The position numbers were made by a program, and so were the translations under genes. The notes beneath the pieces are model-generated. The model worked only from the letters and a program-made list of their open reading frames with translations, did not search any database and was not told the origin of the DNA. From positions 38,783-102,782 of the forward strand of contig CANRKG010000001.1 in the NCBI GenBank assembly GCA_947631155.1: a DNA stretch of 64,000 nt. The letters run 5' to 3'. Shown one piece after another: positions 11,003 through 20,237 of the stretch (the first letter of the stretch is position 1; every line of letters begins with the position of its first letter). The DNA is from an uncultured Bacilli bacterium. Lineage in GTDB: Bacteria; Bacillota_I; Bacilli_A; RF39; UBA660.

Positions 11003-11509
11003 ATGAAAGTAAAAGAATTATTATTAGAAAAAAGAAAAAAATTATTAACATATGCTCTAGCAACAGGAATTGGTATAACAACTTTATCAGGGTGTGTAAA
11101 TAAACCAGAGTATACTATTAATCAAAACGGAAGTATCCAAATAGAAGGAAATATAGATTATGATTTCTTAAAAGATTGTGAATTTATGATTCTAAATTTT
11201 CAAGATGAAAAACAATCTATATACATAACTTATAGTAGTATTGATATTGACTTTCTTCATCGTAGCGAACCAGTATCAGATTTATTAACAGGACAAATAT
11301 TATTTAGCGATTTTAATTCTCTTGAAAAAGACTTATCAAAATTAGGAATTACCTCTTATGAAATGTGTTCAGTAAATAAATATTTACTTGAAAACCAAAA
11401 GCAAAAAAGTTTTTATACCAAAGAAGATCTTACAAGCTATTTAAATGATTTTACTAATAAATATAATCAAAATAGTCAAAATAATTCTAAAAAGCTAGTT
11501 AAAGAATAA
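11003..11509 (+). CDS. Putative lipoprotein of unknown function
   Basis: Signal peptide with lipobox TLSGC; no recognised domain. Confidence 0.6.
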   Translation: MKVKELLLEKRKKLLTYALATGIGITTLSGCVNKPEYTINQNGSIQIEGNIDYDFLKDCEFMILNFQDEKQSIYITYSSIDIDFLHRSEPVSDLLTGQILFSDFNSLEKDLSKLGITSYEMCSVNKYLLENQKQKSFYTKEDLTSYLNDFTNKYNQNSQNNSKKLVKE

Positions 11510-11514
11510 AATAT

Positions 11515-11543
11515 TTTACAAAAATAAATAAATTTGTTATAAT
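11515..11543 (+). promoter_or_regulatory. Sigma-A promoter of rpsF-ssb-rpsR operon (TTTACA-17-TATAAT)
   Basis: TTTACA 11515-11520, TATAAT 11538-11543, 17-bp spacer. Confidence 0.75.
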
Positions 11544-11549
11544 ACATTC

Positions 11550-11593
11550 GAGTATTAAGAAATACTCCTTACTCATAAATTTTTAATATGAGT
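11550..11593 (+). promoter_or_regulatory. Structured 5' leader of rpsF (two hairpins), candidate r-protein autoregulatory leader
   Basis: GAGTATT-aaga-AATACTC (11550-11567) and ACTCATA...TATGAGT (11571-11593) between promoter and rpsF RBS. Confidence 0.45.
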
Positions 11594-11615
11594 CATTAGT
11601 CCAAAAGGAGGTGTG

Positions 11616-11906
11616 ATGATGAACAAATATGAAATAATGTTTATCGTAAAACCAGATATGGAGGAAGCAGATATCAAGAAAATTGCTGAATCTATGAAAA
11701 AGGTTTTAACAGATAAGAAAGCAAAAATAGTAGAAGAACAAGCTATGGGTCAAAAAGAACTTGCTTATGAAATGAAAAAATGTAAAGTAGGATATTATTT
11801 CTTACTAGTAGTAGAAGCTTCTCCAGAAGCTATTGCTGAATTTAACCGTGTCGTTGGAATCAACGAAAATTTACTTCGTCATTTAGTTGTTAAAGTAGAA
11901 AATTAA
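11616..11906 (+). CDS. rpsF: 30S ribosomal protein S6
   Basis: MNKYEIMFIVKPDMEE; AGGAGGTG RBS. Confidence 0.97.
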   Translation: MMNKYEIMFIVKPDMEEADIKKIAESMKKVLTDKKAKIVEEQAMGQKELAYEMKKCKVGYYFLLVVEASPEAIAEFNRVVGINENLLRHLVVKVEN

Positions 11907-11924
11907 TAAAGAGAGGTATTTATC

Positions 11925-12404
11925 ATGAATAAAGTATTTTTAATAGGAAGATTAACAAGAGATCCAGAGTTAAGATACACAGGAAGTAATACAGCTGTGG
12001 CATCTTTCACACTTGCTGTAAATAGAAATTTTACAAATCAAGCAGGTGAAAGAGAAGCAGATTTTATAAATATTGTTGTATGGAGAAAACAAGCAGAAAA
12101 TGTTAAAAACTATTTATCACAAGGTAGTCAGGTTGCTGTAGATGGACGAATTCAAACTCGTTCTTATGATGATAATGAAGGAAATAAAAGATATGTAACT
12201 GAAGTTGTCGCTGACAATGTAGAATTTTTAGGTTCCAAAAATTCTAATATATCTAATCAAAATTCTACACCATCAGGAAATCAAGAACCAACTCCATATG
12301 ATTTTAGTAAAGAACCAGAAAATAAAGGAACAGATATCGAAAGTAATCCTTTCGCTGATTTTGGATCAAATATAGAAATAAGTGATGATGAATTACCATT
12401 TTAA
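11925..12404 (+). CDS. ssb: Single-stranded DNA-binding protein
   Basis: OB fold MNKVFLIGRLTRDPELRYT and acidic DDELPF tail. Confidence 0.97.
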   Translation: MNKVFLIGRLTRDPELRYTGSNTAVASFTLAVNRNFTNQAGEREADFINIVVWRKQAENVKNYLSQGSQVAVDGRIQTRSYDDNEGNKRYVTEVVADNVEFLGSKNSNISNQNSTPSGNQEPTPYDFSKEPENKGTDIESNPFADFGSNIEISDDELPF

Positions 12405-12418
12405 GAAGGAGGATTAAT

Positions 12419-12640
12419 ATGGCAGAATTTTATCGTAAAAAGAAAAAAGTATGTATGATGTGTACATATACCGATAAACCAGTTGATTATAAAAAAGTAG
12501 AGACTTTAAAAAGATATACTAATGAAAAAGGCAAAATATTACCAAGACGTGTTACTGGAAATTGCGCTAGACATCAAAGATATATTGCTCAACAAATAAA
12601 AAGAGCTCGTGCTATTGGTTTATTACCATATACTAAATAA
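12419..12640 (+). CDS. rpsR: 30S ribosomal protein S18
   Basis: RYTNEKGKILPRRVTGNCARHQR. Confidence 0.97.
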   Translation: MAEFYRKKKKVCMMCTYTDKPVDYKKVETLKRYTNEKGKILPRRVTGNCARHQRYIAQQIKRARAIGLLPYTK

Positions 12641-12651
12641 TTTAATACTAG

Positions 12652-12682
12652 AATAAGACTGATAAAGAGAGTCTTATTTTTT
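12652..12682 (+). terminator. rho-independent terminator of rpsF-ssb-rpsR
   Basis: AATAAGACT-N9-AGTCTTATT then T-run. Confidence 0.8.
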
Positions 12683-12783
12683 TATTATAGTTTTCAAATA
12701 CAAGAGTTAGTTTTTATCGACAAAGCTAATAAAATATTATATAATTATAGTAGTTGATTAAATTTAGGAGGTGTCATCTAAGT

Positions 12784-13773
12784 ATGGTAATAATTGATAA
12801 TAAGAAGACAATAAATAAATACTTTAGAAAGGCTAATAATATATTTATTATGGCTCATAAAGATTTAGATTTGGATGCTTTAGGTAGTTCTGTTGGAATG
12901 TATATCATTTTAAAACAAAAACGTAAAAATTGTTTTCTTGTAATTGATGATAATGAACATGAATTAGGAGTAGAAAAGATATTAAAAGAATTAGATGGTT
13001 GTGTTTCTATTATCAAAAGTGATGATATTCCAAACAATTTAAATAAAAAGAACAAGAAAAATTTATTATTAATACTTGATACAAATAAAAAAGAATTATT
13101 ACAAAATAGTAATGTTTTAAAATTATTCACAAGAAAAATGATTTTTGATCATCACGGAATTGGCAAGTCTACCATAAAAGATGCTTTTTTAGTTCAAGAT
13201 GATAATGTATCCAGTACATGTGAAATGGTTTCTAATTTAGTAGAAGCATATGATATAGAACTTGATCCTTACTATGCAACAATTTTATTATCAGGAATTG
13301 TATTAGATACTAACAACTTTACTTTAAAAACAACAGCCGATACTTATTATGCAGCTTATTTTTTAGCTTCTTTAGGTGCTTCTGCTAAAAAAGTTCAATA
13401 TTTATTAAAACAAGATTTATTGGAATATACAGAAAGAGAAAAACTTTTAACAAAAATAGATATAATAGATAAAAAAATTGCTATTTCTAAAGCAGCTAAT
13501 ACAACCATATATCGTAGAGAAGATATTGCAAAAGTTGCTGATACCTTACTATTTTTTAATGATATTGAAGCCTCATTTGTTATTGCTAAAATAGACAAGA
13601 ATGTAGTTGGTATAAGTGCCAGAAGTTTAGGTAATTACAACATCACCAAAATTTTAGATAATTTAGGCGGTGGTGGGGACGATTACAATGGTGCTGTCAC
13701 TTTTGAAAATAAAACAATTAAGCAAGTAGAAGAATTACTAAAAACAGAAATAAAAAAACAAGAGGGGGAATAA
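12784..13773 (+). CDS. DHH/DHHA1 phosphoesterase (GdpP-like, without N-terminal TM/PAS/GGDEF part)
   Basis: [21 protein letters not shown] and C-terminal [10 protein letters not shown]; precedes rplI as gdpP does in Bacilli. Confidence 0.82.
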   Translation: MVIIDNKKTINKYFRKANNIFIMAHKDLDLDALGSSVGMYIILKQKRKNCFLVIDDNEHELGVEKILKELDGCVSIIKSDDIPNNLNKKNKKNLLLILDTNKKELLQNSNVLKLFTRKMIFDHHGIGKSTIKDAFLVQDDNVSSTCEMVSNLVEAYDIELDPYYATILLSGIVLDTNNFTLKTTADTYYAAYFLASLGASAKKVQYLLKQDLLEYTEREKLLTKIDIIDKKIAISKAANTTIYRREDIAKVADTLLFFNDIEASFVIAKIDKNVVGISARSLGNYNITKILDNLGGGGDDYNGAVTFENKTIKQVEELLKTEIKKQEGE

Positions 13774-13774
13774 A

Positions 13775-14215
13775 ATGCAAGTTATATTTATAAAAGATCT
13801 TAAAAAGCAAGGAAAAAAGGGCGAAATTAAAAATGTAAAAGACGGATATGCTCAAAATTACTTAATCAAAAATGGATATGCTATACCAGTAACTGAAAAA
13901 AATTTAAATGCACTAAAACAAGAAAAACTAAAAGAAGAAAAGCTTAATCAACAAAATGAAGCCAAAGCCGAAAAATTAAAACAGAAATTAGAAAAAGAAA
14001 CATTAGAATTTAAGGTAAAAACAGGAACAGACGATCGTGTCTTTGGTAGTATTAGTCCAAAACAAATAAAAGAAGCTTTATTAAATAAAGGATATGATAT
14101 TGATAAAAAACAAATTGAATTAAAAGAAAATATTTCATCTTTAGGTTATCATTCAGTTAAAATAAATTTATATTCTTCCATTGTAGCTGAAATAAAAATT
14201 CATGTAGTAAAATAG
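13775..14215 (+). CDS. rplI: 50S ribosomal protein L9
   Basis: [31 protein letters not shown]. Confidence 0.97.
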   Translation: MQVIFIKDLKKQGKKGEIKNVKDGYAQNYLIKNGYAIPVTEKNLNALKQEKLKEEKLNQQNEAKAEKLKQKLEKETLEFKVKTGTDDRVFGSISPKQIKEALLNKGYDIDKKQIELKENISSLGYHSVKINLYSSIVAEIKIHVVK

Positions 14216-14225
14216 AGGTGATAAT

Positions 14226-15587
14226 ATGGCGTTAAAGTCATTACCGAATAATTTAGAAGCAGAGCAATCTGTTTTAGGTGCTTGTTTCTTATCTAAATAT
14301 GCATTACAAAAGGCCTGTGAACATTTAACAGAGGACTCTTTTTATAATGAGAAAAATGCCAAAATTTTTTCTAGTCTAAGTTCACTTATGGATCAAAAAA
14401 TTCCAATTGATTTAACAACGGTTACCAGTGATTTAAAAAAGAAAAATATTTTGAGTGAAGTCGGAGGAGTAGAATATCTAACTGAAATATTAAATTTTGT
14501 TCCAACAGCAACAAATATAGATTATTATATAAAAAATGTAGAAGAAGCTGCAGTATTAAGAAATTTAATTGAAACAGCTACACAAATAGCTAGTGAAGGC
14601 TACGAGTCAACAGAGAGTATAAATGAAATTTTAGATGATGCAGAAAAGAAAATCTTAAATATAGTTAAGAATAGAAAATCAAGTGAATTTCGTTCTATTA
14701 GAGAAGTTTTAACCAAAGCTGAAAATGATTTGGAAAGATTATCACAATCAAAAGGAGAAATCACAGGTTTAGCAACAGGATGGTATGATTTTGATAAATT
14801 AACGGCAGGTCTTCATGAAAATGAATTTATTATAATAGCGGCTCGTCCGGCAATGGGAAAAACGGCTTTTGCATTAAACTTAGCAACACATATAGCAATG
14901 AATAATGATAAATCAGTAGCTTTATTTAATCTAGAAATGGGCGCAGAGCAATTAGCTATGAGAATATTGTCATCTCTTGGGCAAATCGATGGTTATAAAT
15001 TAAGAACAGGTAATCTGTTAAATAATGATTGGAAACGTATAAATGAAGCTACTAGTCAATTAGCTGATACTAATTTATTTATCGATGATACACCAGGAAT
15101 TACTATTGGTGAAATTAGGGCAAAATGTAGACGTTTAGCTAGTAGTGAAAAGGGCTTAGGAATAATAATAATTGATTATTTACAATTAATTTCAGGTGGC
15201 AAAAATTATGGTGCAAATAGACAACAAGAAGTATCAGATATTTCAAGAAGTTTAAAAACTTTAGCTATGGAACTACACGTTCCTGTAATAGCTTTAGCTC
15301 AACTTTCTCGTGGAGTAGAAGCTAGAGAAGATAAAAGACCAATTATGAGTGATTTACGTGAATCAGGTTCAATTGAACAGGATGCTGATATTGTCTCTTT
15401 CTTATATAGAGATGATTATTATAATAAAGAAGCTAGACGCGAAGATGATATAAGTATAAGTGAATTAATTATTGGTAAGCATCGTAATGGACCTACAGCC
15501 ACAATTGAATTACTTTTTAAGAAAAATACTTCTACGTTCGTAAGTCTAAAAAAAGAACATAAGGGAGCTGAAGACAATGAACATTAA
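14226..15587 (+). CDS. dnaB: Replicative DNA helicase
   Basis: LPNNLEAEQSVLGA, ARPAMGKTAFALN Walker A. Confidence 0.97.
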   Translation: MALKSLPNNLEAEQSVLGACFLSKYALQKACEHLTEDSFYNEKNAKIFSSLSSLMDQKIPIDLTTVTSDLKKKNILSEVGGVEYLTEILNFVPTATNIDYYIKNVEEAAVLRNLIETATQIASEGYESTESINEILDDAEKKILNIVKNRKSSEFRSIREVLTKAENDLERLSQSKGEITGLATGWYDFDKLTAGLHENEFIIIAARPAMGKTAFALNLATHIAMNNDKSVALFNLEMGAEQLAMRILSSLGQIDGYKLRTGNLLNNDWKRINEATSQLADTNLFIDDTPGITIGEIRAKCRRLASSEKGLGIIIIDYLQLISGGKNYGANRQQEVSDISRSLKTLAMELHVPVIALAQLSRGVEAREDKRPIMSDLRESGSIEQDADIVSFLYRDDYYNKEARREDDISISELIIGKHRNGPTATIELLFKKNTSTFVSLKKEHKGAEDNEH

Positions 15588-17073
15588 AATAGTGATTTAT
15601 ACGATAATATCACTAATAATAAGTTTTCTTTTAGTAACTTTTGATTTTACTAATTTATCTAAAGAGCCTAAACAAGTCTATAGAGTTTATTTAAAAGGAA
15701 AATCTTTAGGATTAATATCATCAAAAAAGGATTTGGAAGAATATATTGATAAAAAACAACAATCAATTAAGGAAAAATATAAGGTCGATAATGTTTATGT
15801 TCCAGACGAATTGGATATAGTCAAAGAAGTAACCTTTGCTAACAACATTTTAACAACAAAAAAAATATATCAAAAAATACAAAATATGGAATCATTTACT
15901 ATTGATGGTTATGAAGTTACTATAAAAGGAATAACTAAACAAAATAACGAAGGTAAAAAAATAAAGCAACCGACAAAAAATATTTATATGTTAGATGATA
16001 AGGTATTTAAAGAGGCTGTAAAAAAGACAGTGCAAGCTTTTATCACTAAAGAAAAATATGAAGTTTATAAAAATGATGAACAAGAAGAAATTAAAGACAC
16101 AGGAACTATTATAGAAAATTTATATATAAAAAATAAAATAAGTATTAAGAAGAAGAGAATACCCGTAGATCAAAAAATATATTTATCATCAGAAGAATTA
16201 ACTAAATTTTTATTGTTTGGTACAACTAAAGATCAAGAAAAATATATCGTAAAAAGTGGAGATACTATAGAAGAAATAGCTTTTAATAATAAAATGTCAA
16301 CCGAAGAAATTTTGGTAGCTAATACTAATTTCAAAGACAAAAATAGTTTATTGTATGCAGGACAAGCAATAACAATAGGAATATTACAACCTCAATTTGA
16401 TTTAGTAGAAGAAGATCATTCTGTTTCTGATGTTGAAGTTAATTATGAAACGGAAACAAAATACGATAATTCAAAATATGTTGGTTACACCATGGTCGAA
16501 CAATCTGGTATTAAAGGTAAAAATAGAGTTACACAAAAAATTCAAAAAGTAAATGGTGAAACCATGACGATAGTTACAGTTAAAACAGAAGAACTTTCTA
16601 AAGCTGTAAAAGAAATTGTTGTTAAAGGTGGAAAACAAAGCTCCTATGAATCTTACTATGGAAGTGGTTATGGAGCAGCAGTTGCAACTAAAGGTGAATG
16701 GGGATGGCCAGCAACCTGTAGTACTATTTCCTCTCCATTTGGATATCGATGGGGAGTATTGCATGATGGAACAGATATAGCAGGCTGTGGTTATGGTTCA
16801 AATATTTTTGCAGCTCAAGCTGGTACTGTCGAAACAGTATCTTATAATGAGATTAATGGTAAATATATTATTATCAATCATCATAACGGTTATTATAGTT
16901 ATTATGGACATTTATCATCACAAAGTGTTAAAGTTGGTCAAACTGTTAGTAAAGGTCAAGTAATAGGAACTATGGGAAAAACAGGATTTGCAACAGGAGT
17001 GCATGTACATTTTGCTATTTGGAGTGGTTTCCCTTATAGAGGAAAAGTGTTAAATGCAATGAATTTTTATTAA
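15577..17073 (+). CDS. Cell-wall M23 metallopeptidase with LysM and G5-like regions
   Basis: LysM YIVKSGDTIEEIAFNNKMSTEEIL; active-site HDGTD and HVHF. Confidence 0.9.
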   Translation: MNIKIVIYTIISLIISFLLVTFDFTNLSKEPKQVYRVYLKGKSLGLISSKKDLEEYIDKKQQSIKEKYKVDNVYVPDELDIVKEVTFANNILTTKKIYQKIQNMESFTIDGYEVTIKGITKQNNEGKKIKQPTKNIYMLDDKVFKEAVKKTVQAFITKEKYEVYKNDEQEEIKDTGTIIENLYIKNKISIKKKRIPVDQKIYLSSEELTKFLLFGTTKDQEKYIVKSGDTIEEIAFNNKMSTEEILVANTNFKDKNSLLYAGQAITIGILQPQFDLVEEDHSVSDVEVNYETETKYDNSKYVGYTMVEQSGIKGKNRVTQKIQKVNGETMTIVTVKTEELSKAVKEIVVKGGKQSSYESYYGSGYGAAVATKGEWGWPATCSTISSPFGYRWGVLHDGTDIAGCGYGSNIFAAQAGTVETVSYNEINGKYIIINHHNGYYSYYGHLSSQSVKVGQTVSKGQVIGTMGKTGFATGVHVHFAIWSGFPYRGKVLNAMNFY

Positions 17074-17074
17074 G

Positions 17075-17830
17075 ATGAAAGTAAAAGTTTTAGCTAGTGG
17101 TTCCAAGGGTAATGTATCATTAATAATGTGTGATGCCACTAAATTATTAATTGATTTGGGATTATCTTGTGCACAGGTTGAGAAACATCTTGAATTAAAT
17201 AATTTATCCTACGATGATATTACAGGTTTACTAATTAGCCATAGTCATACAGATCATATTAAAGGTTTGGCAACATTTATAAAAAAGACAGATATTAAAA
17301 TATATATACCCAAGGCGATGTATAAAGAATTAGAAAATATAGTTCCTATTAATAGATGCGTTTTTATAGAAGATGAATTTTCAATAAATGACGTAAATAT
17401 TGAACTTATTCACACATCCCATGATACGGATGTTTCAGTAGGTTATATTATAGAATATAAAGGAAAAACGCTAGTTCATGTCACAGATACAGGATATATT
17501 AATCGTAAGTATATTAAAAAGATGATAAATAAAAATGCTTATGTAATAGAAAGTAATCATGATGAAACGATGTTAATGGACGGACCATATCCAAGATTTT
17601 TGAAGGAAAGAGTAATTAGTGATAGAGGGCATCTTTCCAATAAAACTACAGCAGGTTATTTAAAAAAAGTAACTACAGAAAATACAAAATATGTTATTTT
17701 AGCCCATTTAAGTGAAAAAAACAATACAAAAGAATTAGCTTATAACGAGGTCAGCCAAGCTCTTTTAGATAAGCCTATTAAGTTATTAATAGCAGAGCAA
17801 GATCACGAATCTGATTTAATTGAGGTTTAA
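17075..17830 (+). CDS. MBL-fold metallohydrolase (YycJ/WalJ-like)
   Basis: LASGSKGN, SHSHTDHIKG; followed by rlmH as in Bacilli. Confidence 0.88.
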   Translation: MKVKVLASGSKGNVSLIMCDATKLLIDLGLSCAQVEKHLELNNLSYDDITGLLISHSHTDHIKGLATFIKKTDIKIYIPKAMYKELENIVPINRCVFIEDEFSINDVNIELIHTSHDTDVSVGYIIEYKGKTLVHVTDTGYINRKYIKKMINKNAYVIESNHDETMLMDGPYPRFLKERVISDRGHLSNKTTAGYLKKVTTENTKYVILAHLSEKNNTKELAYNEVSQALLDKPIKLLIAEQDHESDLIEV

Positions 17831-17831
17831 T

Positions 17832-18287
17832 ATGATAAAGATAATTTGTGTAGGAAAAATAAAAGAAAAATTCTTAGTTGAAGCAATAGAAGAATATAAA
17901 AAAAGATTAAGTAAATATACAAAGTTAGAAATCATAGAAATTGCTGATGAAAATTTTTCTGATATTGATAAAAGCAAAGAAAAAGAAAGAGAAAATATAG
18001 AAAAGCATATTAATGAAAAAGATTATTTAATAACATTAGAAATTGAAGGCGAAGAAGTATCTTCAGAGCAATTAGCCAAAAAGATGGATCAAACTTTATT
18101 AATAAATAGTAATATTGACTTTATAATAGGTGGAAGTTATGGCTTATCAGAGCAAATAAAAAGAAAAGCAAATTATCATTTGTCTTTTTCAAAGCTTACT
18201 TTTCCACATCAATTATTTAGAGTTTTATTATTAGAACAAATATATAGAGCTTTTAAAATTAATAATAATGAAAGCTATCATAAATAG
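17832..18287 (+). CDS. rlmH: 23S rRNA (pseudouridine1915-N3)-methyltransferase
   Basis: FIIGGSYGLSEQIKRKANYHLSFSKLTFPHQL. Confidence 0.95.
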   Translation: MIKIICVGKIKEKFLVEAIEEYKKRLSKYTKLEIIEIADENFSDIDKSKEKERENIEKHINEKDYLITLEIEGEEVSSEQLAKKMDQTLLINSNIDFIIGGSYGLSEQIKRKANYHLSFSKLTFPHQLFRVLLLEQIYRAFKINNNESYHK

Positions 18288-18296
18288 GAGGTTTTT

Positions 18297-18959
18297 ATGA
18301 TTGGAAATGATTGGGACATTTTATTAAAAGACGAATACAAAAAAGAATATTTTCAAAAGTTAATTTCATTTATTAATAAAGCATATGAAGAAAAAACAAT
18401 TTATCCTAAGAAAAGTGAAATTTTTAGCGCCTTTAGATTTACAAGTTATAAAGATACAAAAGTTGTAATATTAGGACAAGATCCTTATCATGGTGAAAAC
18501 CAAGCAGAAGGCTTGTCTTTTTCTGTTAAAAATTGTGTTAGAAAACCACCATCTTTACAAAATATATTTAAAGAATTGGAAGCAGATTTAAATATTCCTT
18601 ATCCAAAAAACAATTCATTAATACCATGGGCTAAGGAAGGAGTTCTACTTTTAAACACCGTTTTAACAGTAGAAGAAAAAAAACCAGCCTCTCATAAGGA
18701 ACAAGGTTGGGAGATCTTTACAGATGAAGTAATTAAAATTTTAAATAAAAAGCAAACGCCAATAGTTTTCATACTATGGGGTAGTTTTGCTAGAAGTAAG
18801 AAAAAATATATAACAAATAATATACATTATATTATAGAATCTGCTCATCCATCACCATTTTCGGCATATAATGGATTCTTTGGAAGCAAACCTTTTTCAA
18901 AAACAAATAAATTTTTAAAAGAAAAGGGTTTAAAAGAAATTGATTGGCAAGTAGAATAA
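18297..18959 (+). CDS. ung: Uracil-DNA glycosylase
   Basis: GQDPYHGENQAEGLSFSV; HPSPFSA. Confidence 0.97.
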   Translation: MIGNDWDILLKDEYKKEYFQKLISFINKAYEEKTIYPKKSEIFSAFRFTSYKDTKVVILGQDPYHGENQAEGLSFSVKNCVRKPPSLQNIFKELEADLNIPYPKNNSLIPWAKEGVLLLNTVLTVEEKKPASHKEQGWEIFTDEVIKILNKKQTPIVFILWGSFARSKKKYITNNIHYIIESAHPSPFSAYNGFFGSKPFSKTNKFLKEKGLKEIDWQVE

Positions 18960-18980
18960 TATCATTTTGTACAATTAGGA

Positions 18981-19017
18981 AAAGAAAAATACAGAATGTT
19001 CATTCTGTATTTTCTTT
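18981..19017. terminator. Bidirectional terminator between convergent ung and LemA-like gene, overlapping the 3' end of the latter
   Basis: AAAGAAAAATACAGAATG-tt-CATTCTGTATTTTCTTT with A-run and T-run flanks. Confidence 0.8.
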
Positions 19018-19560
19018 GTTCTCATCTTTTAATATTTCAAATATTTCATGCTTTTCATGTAAATAAAATTCTTTTTGTTTGTATCTAAAAATCAACCTAA
19101 TAATATTTGAAGGAAAGGACATAATCAATTTATTATAGTCAACAACAGTATCATTATAAAATTTAATTGAAGCAATAAGATCCTCTTCGTTATTATTTAT
19201 CTCTTTAAGAACTTCAGTAAGTGGTTTGCTTTTGGTTAATTTTTCGTTTTCATCGATTACTTGAAATAAATCAATATAAGCTTTATCTAAAGCATCATTT
19301 TGTTCAAAATGATTCATCTCTGCAATCTCAAGTTTATCAAATTCTTCTAGGATATTTTTCTTTTTTAAAGCTTTTCTAATAATAGGACAACAACGTTTTA
19401 GTAAATCATATTTTTTATTAAGAAATATATCAGCATTATTTTCAGCCTCATCAATTTTTATAATAGCGAATTGAAATTTGTTATAATAAATAACGATAAT
19501 TAAAAGAATAAAAGCAACAAAAGTTATGGAACCTACGATAGCATAAAACACAAAAACCAT
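19000..19560 (-). CDS. LemA family protein
   Basis: Single N-terminal TM and YNDTVVDYNKLIMSFPSNIIRLIF signature. Confidence 0.8.
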   Translation of the reverse strand: MVFVFYAIVGSITFVAFILLIIVIYYNKFQFAIIKIDEAENNADIFLNKKYDLLKRCCPIIRKALKKKNILEEFDKLEIAEMNHFEQNDALDKAYIDLFQVIDENEKLTKSKPLTEVLKEINNNEEDLIASIKFYNDTVVDYNKLIMSFPSNIIRLIFRYKQKEFYLHEKHEIFEILKDENKENTE

Positions 19561-19673
19561 CTCCTAATCTTATATTATTATAACAAAATTAAATATTTCA
19601 TACAATAGATTTTATTAATATAAGCTTTCCTTGATTAACCAATTTTGTTATAATAACAAAGGAGAGTGAAAAA

Positions 19674-20237
19674 ATGAAAGTAAAATTAGGTGTTTCAAAT
19701 AAACATGTTCATTTGACTGAAATAGATTTTAAAACTTTATTTGGAAATGATGCAGTTCTTACTATTGATAAAGAACTGGTTCAACCAAAGCAATTTGCTT
19801 CAACATTGACTGTTACTATTAAAACAGAAAAAGCATTTTTTGATAATGTTAGAGTATTAGGACCAATTAGAGATTACACACAAGTAGAAATATCCAAAAC
19901 AGATGCCTATAAATTAGGTTTAAATCCGCCTATTAGAGATTCTGGAGATATAGCTAACGCTGAAGAAATACAAATAGTAGGTCCTAACGGTTCAATCACA
20001 AGAAAATGTGCTATCATAGCTACAAGACATATTCATCTAACAAAGGACATGCAAAAAGAATATGGTTTAGAAAATATTCAAGAAGTAAGTGTTGAATATA
20101 CAGGAGAAAAAGGTGTAATCTTTAAAAATGTAAAATTAAAAGTTCAAGATGAAGCAGCCTTTGAATTACATTTAGATACAGATGATGCCAATGGTTCTTT
20201 ATTAAAAACAGGAGATTATTTAACAATTATTAAGTAG
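19674..20237 (+). CDS. pduL: Phosphate propanoyltransferase, PduL family
   Basis: LGVSNKHVHLTE and IIATRHIHLT metal-binding histidines. Confidence 0.9.
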   Translation: MKVKLGVSNKHVHLTEIDFKTLFGNDAVLTIDKELVQPKQFASTLTVTIKTEKAFFDNVRVLGPIRDYTQVEISKTDAYKLGLNPPIRDSGDIANAEEIQIVGPNGSITRKCAIIATRHIHLTKDMQKEYGLENIQEVSVEYTGEKGVIFKNVKLKVQDEAAFELHLDTDDANGSLLKTGDYLTIIK

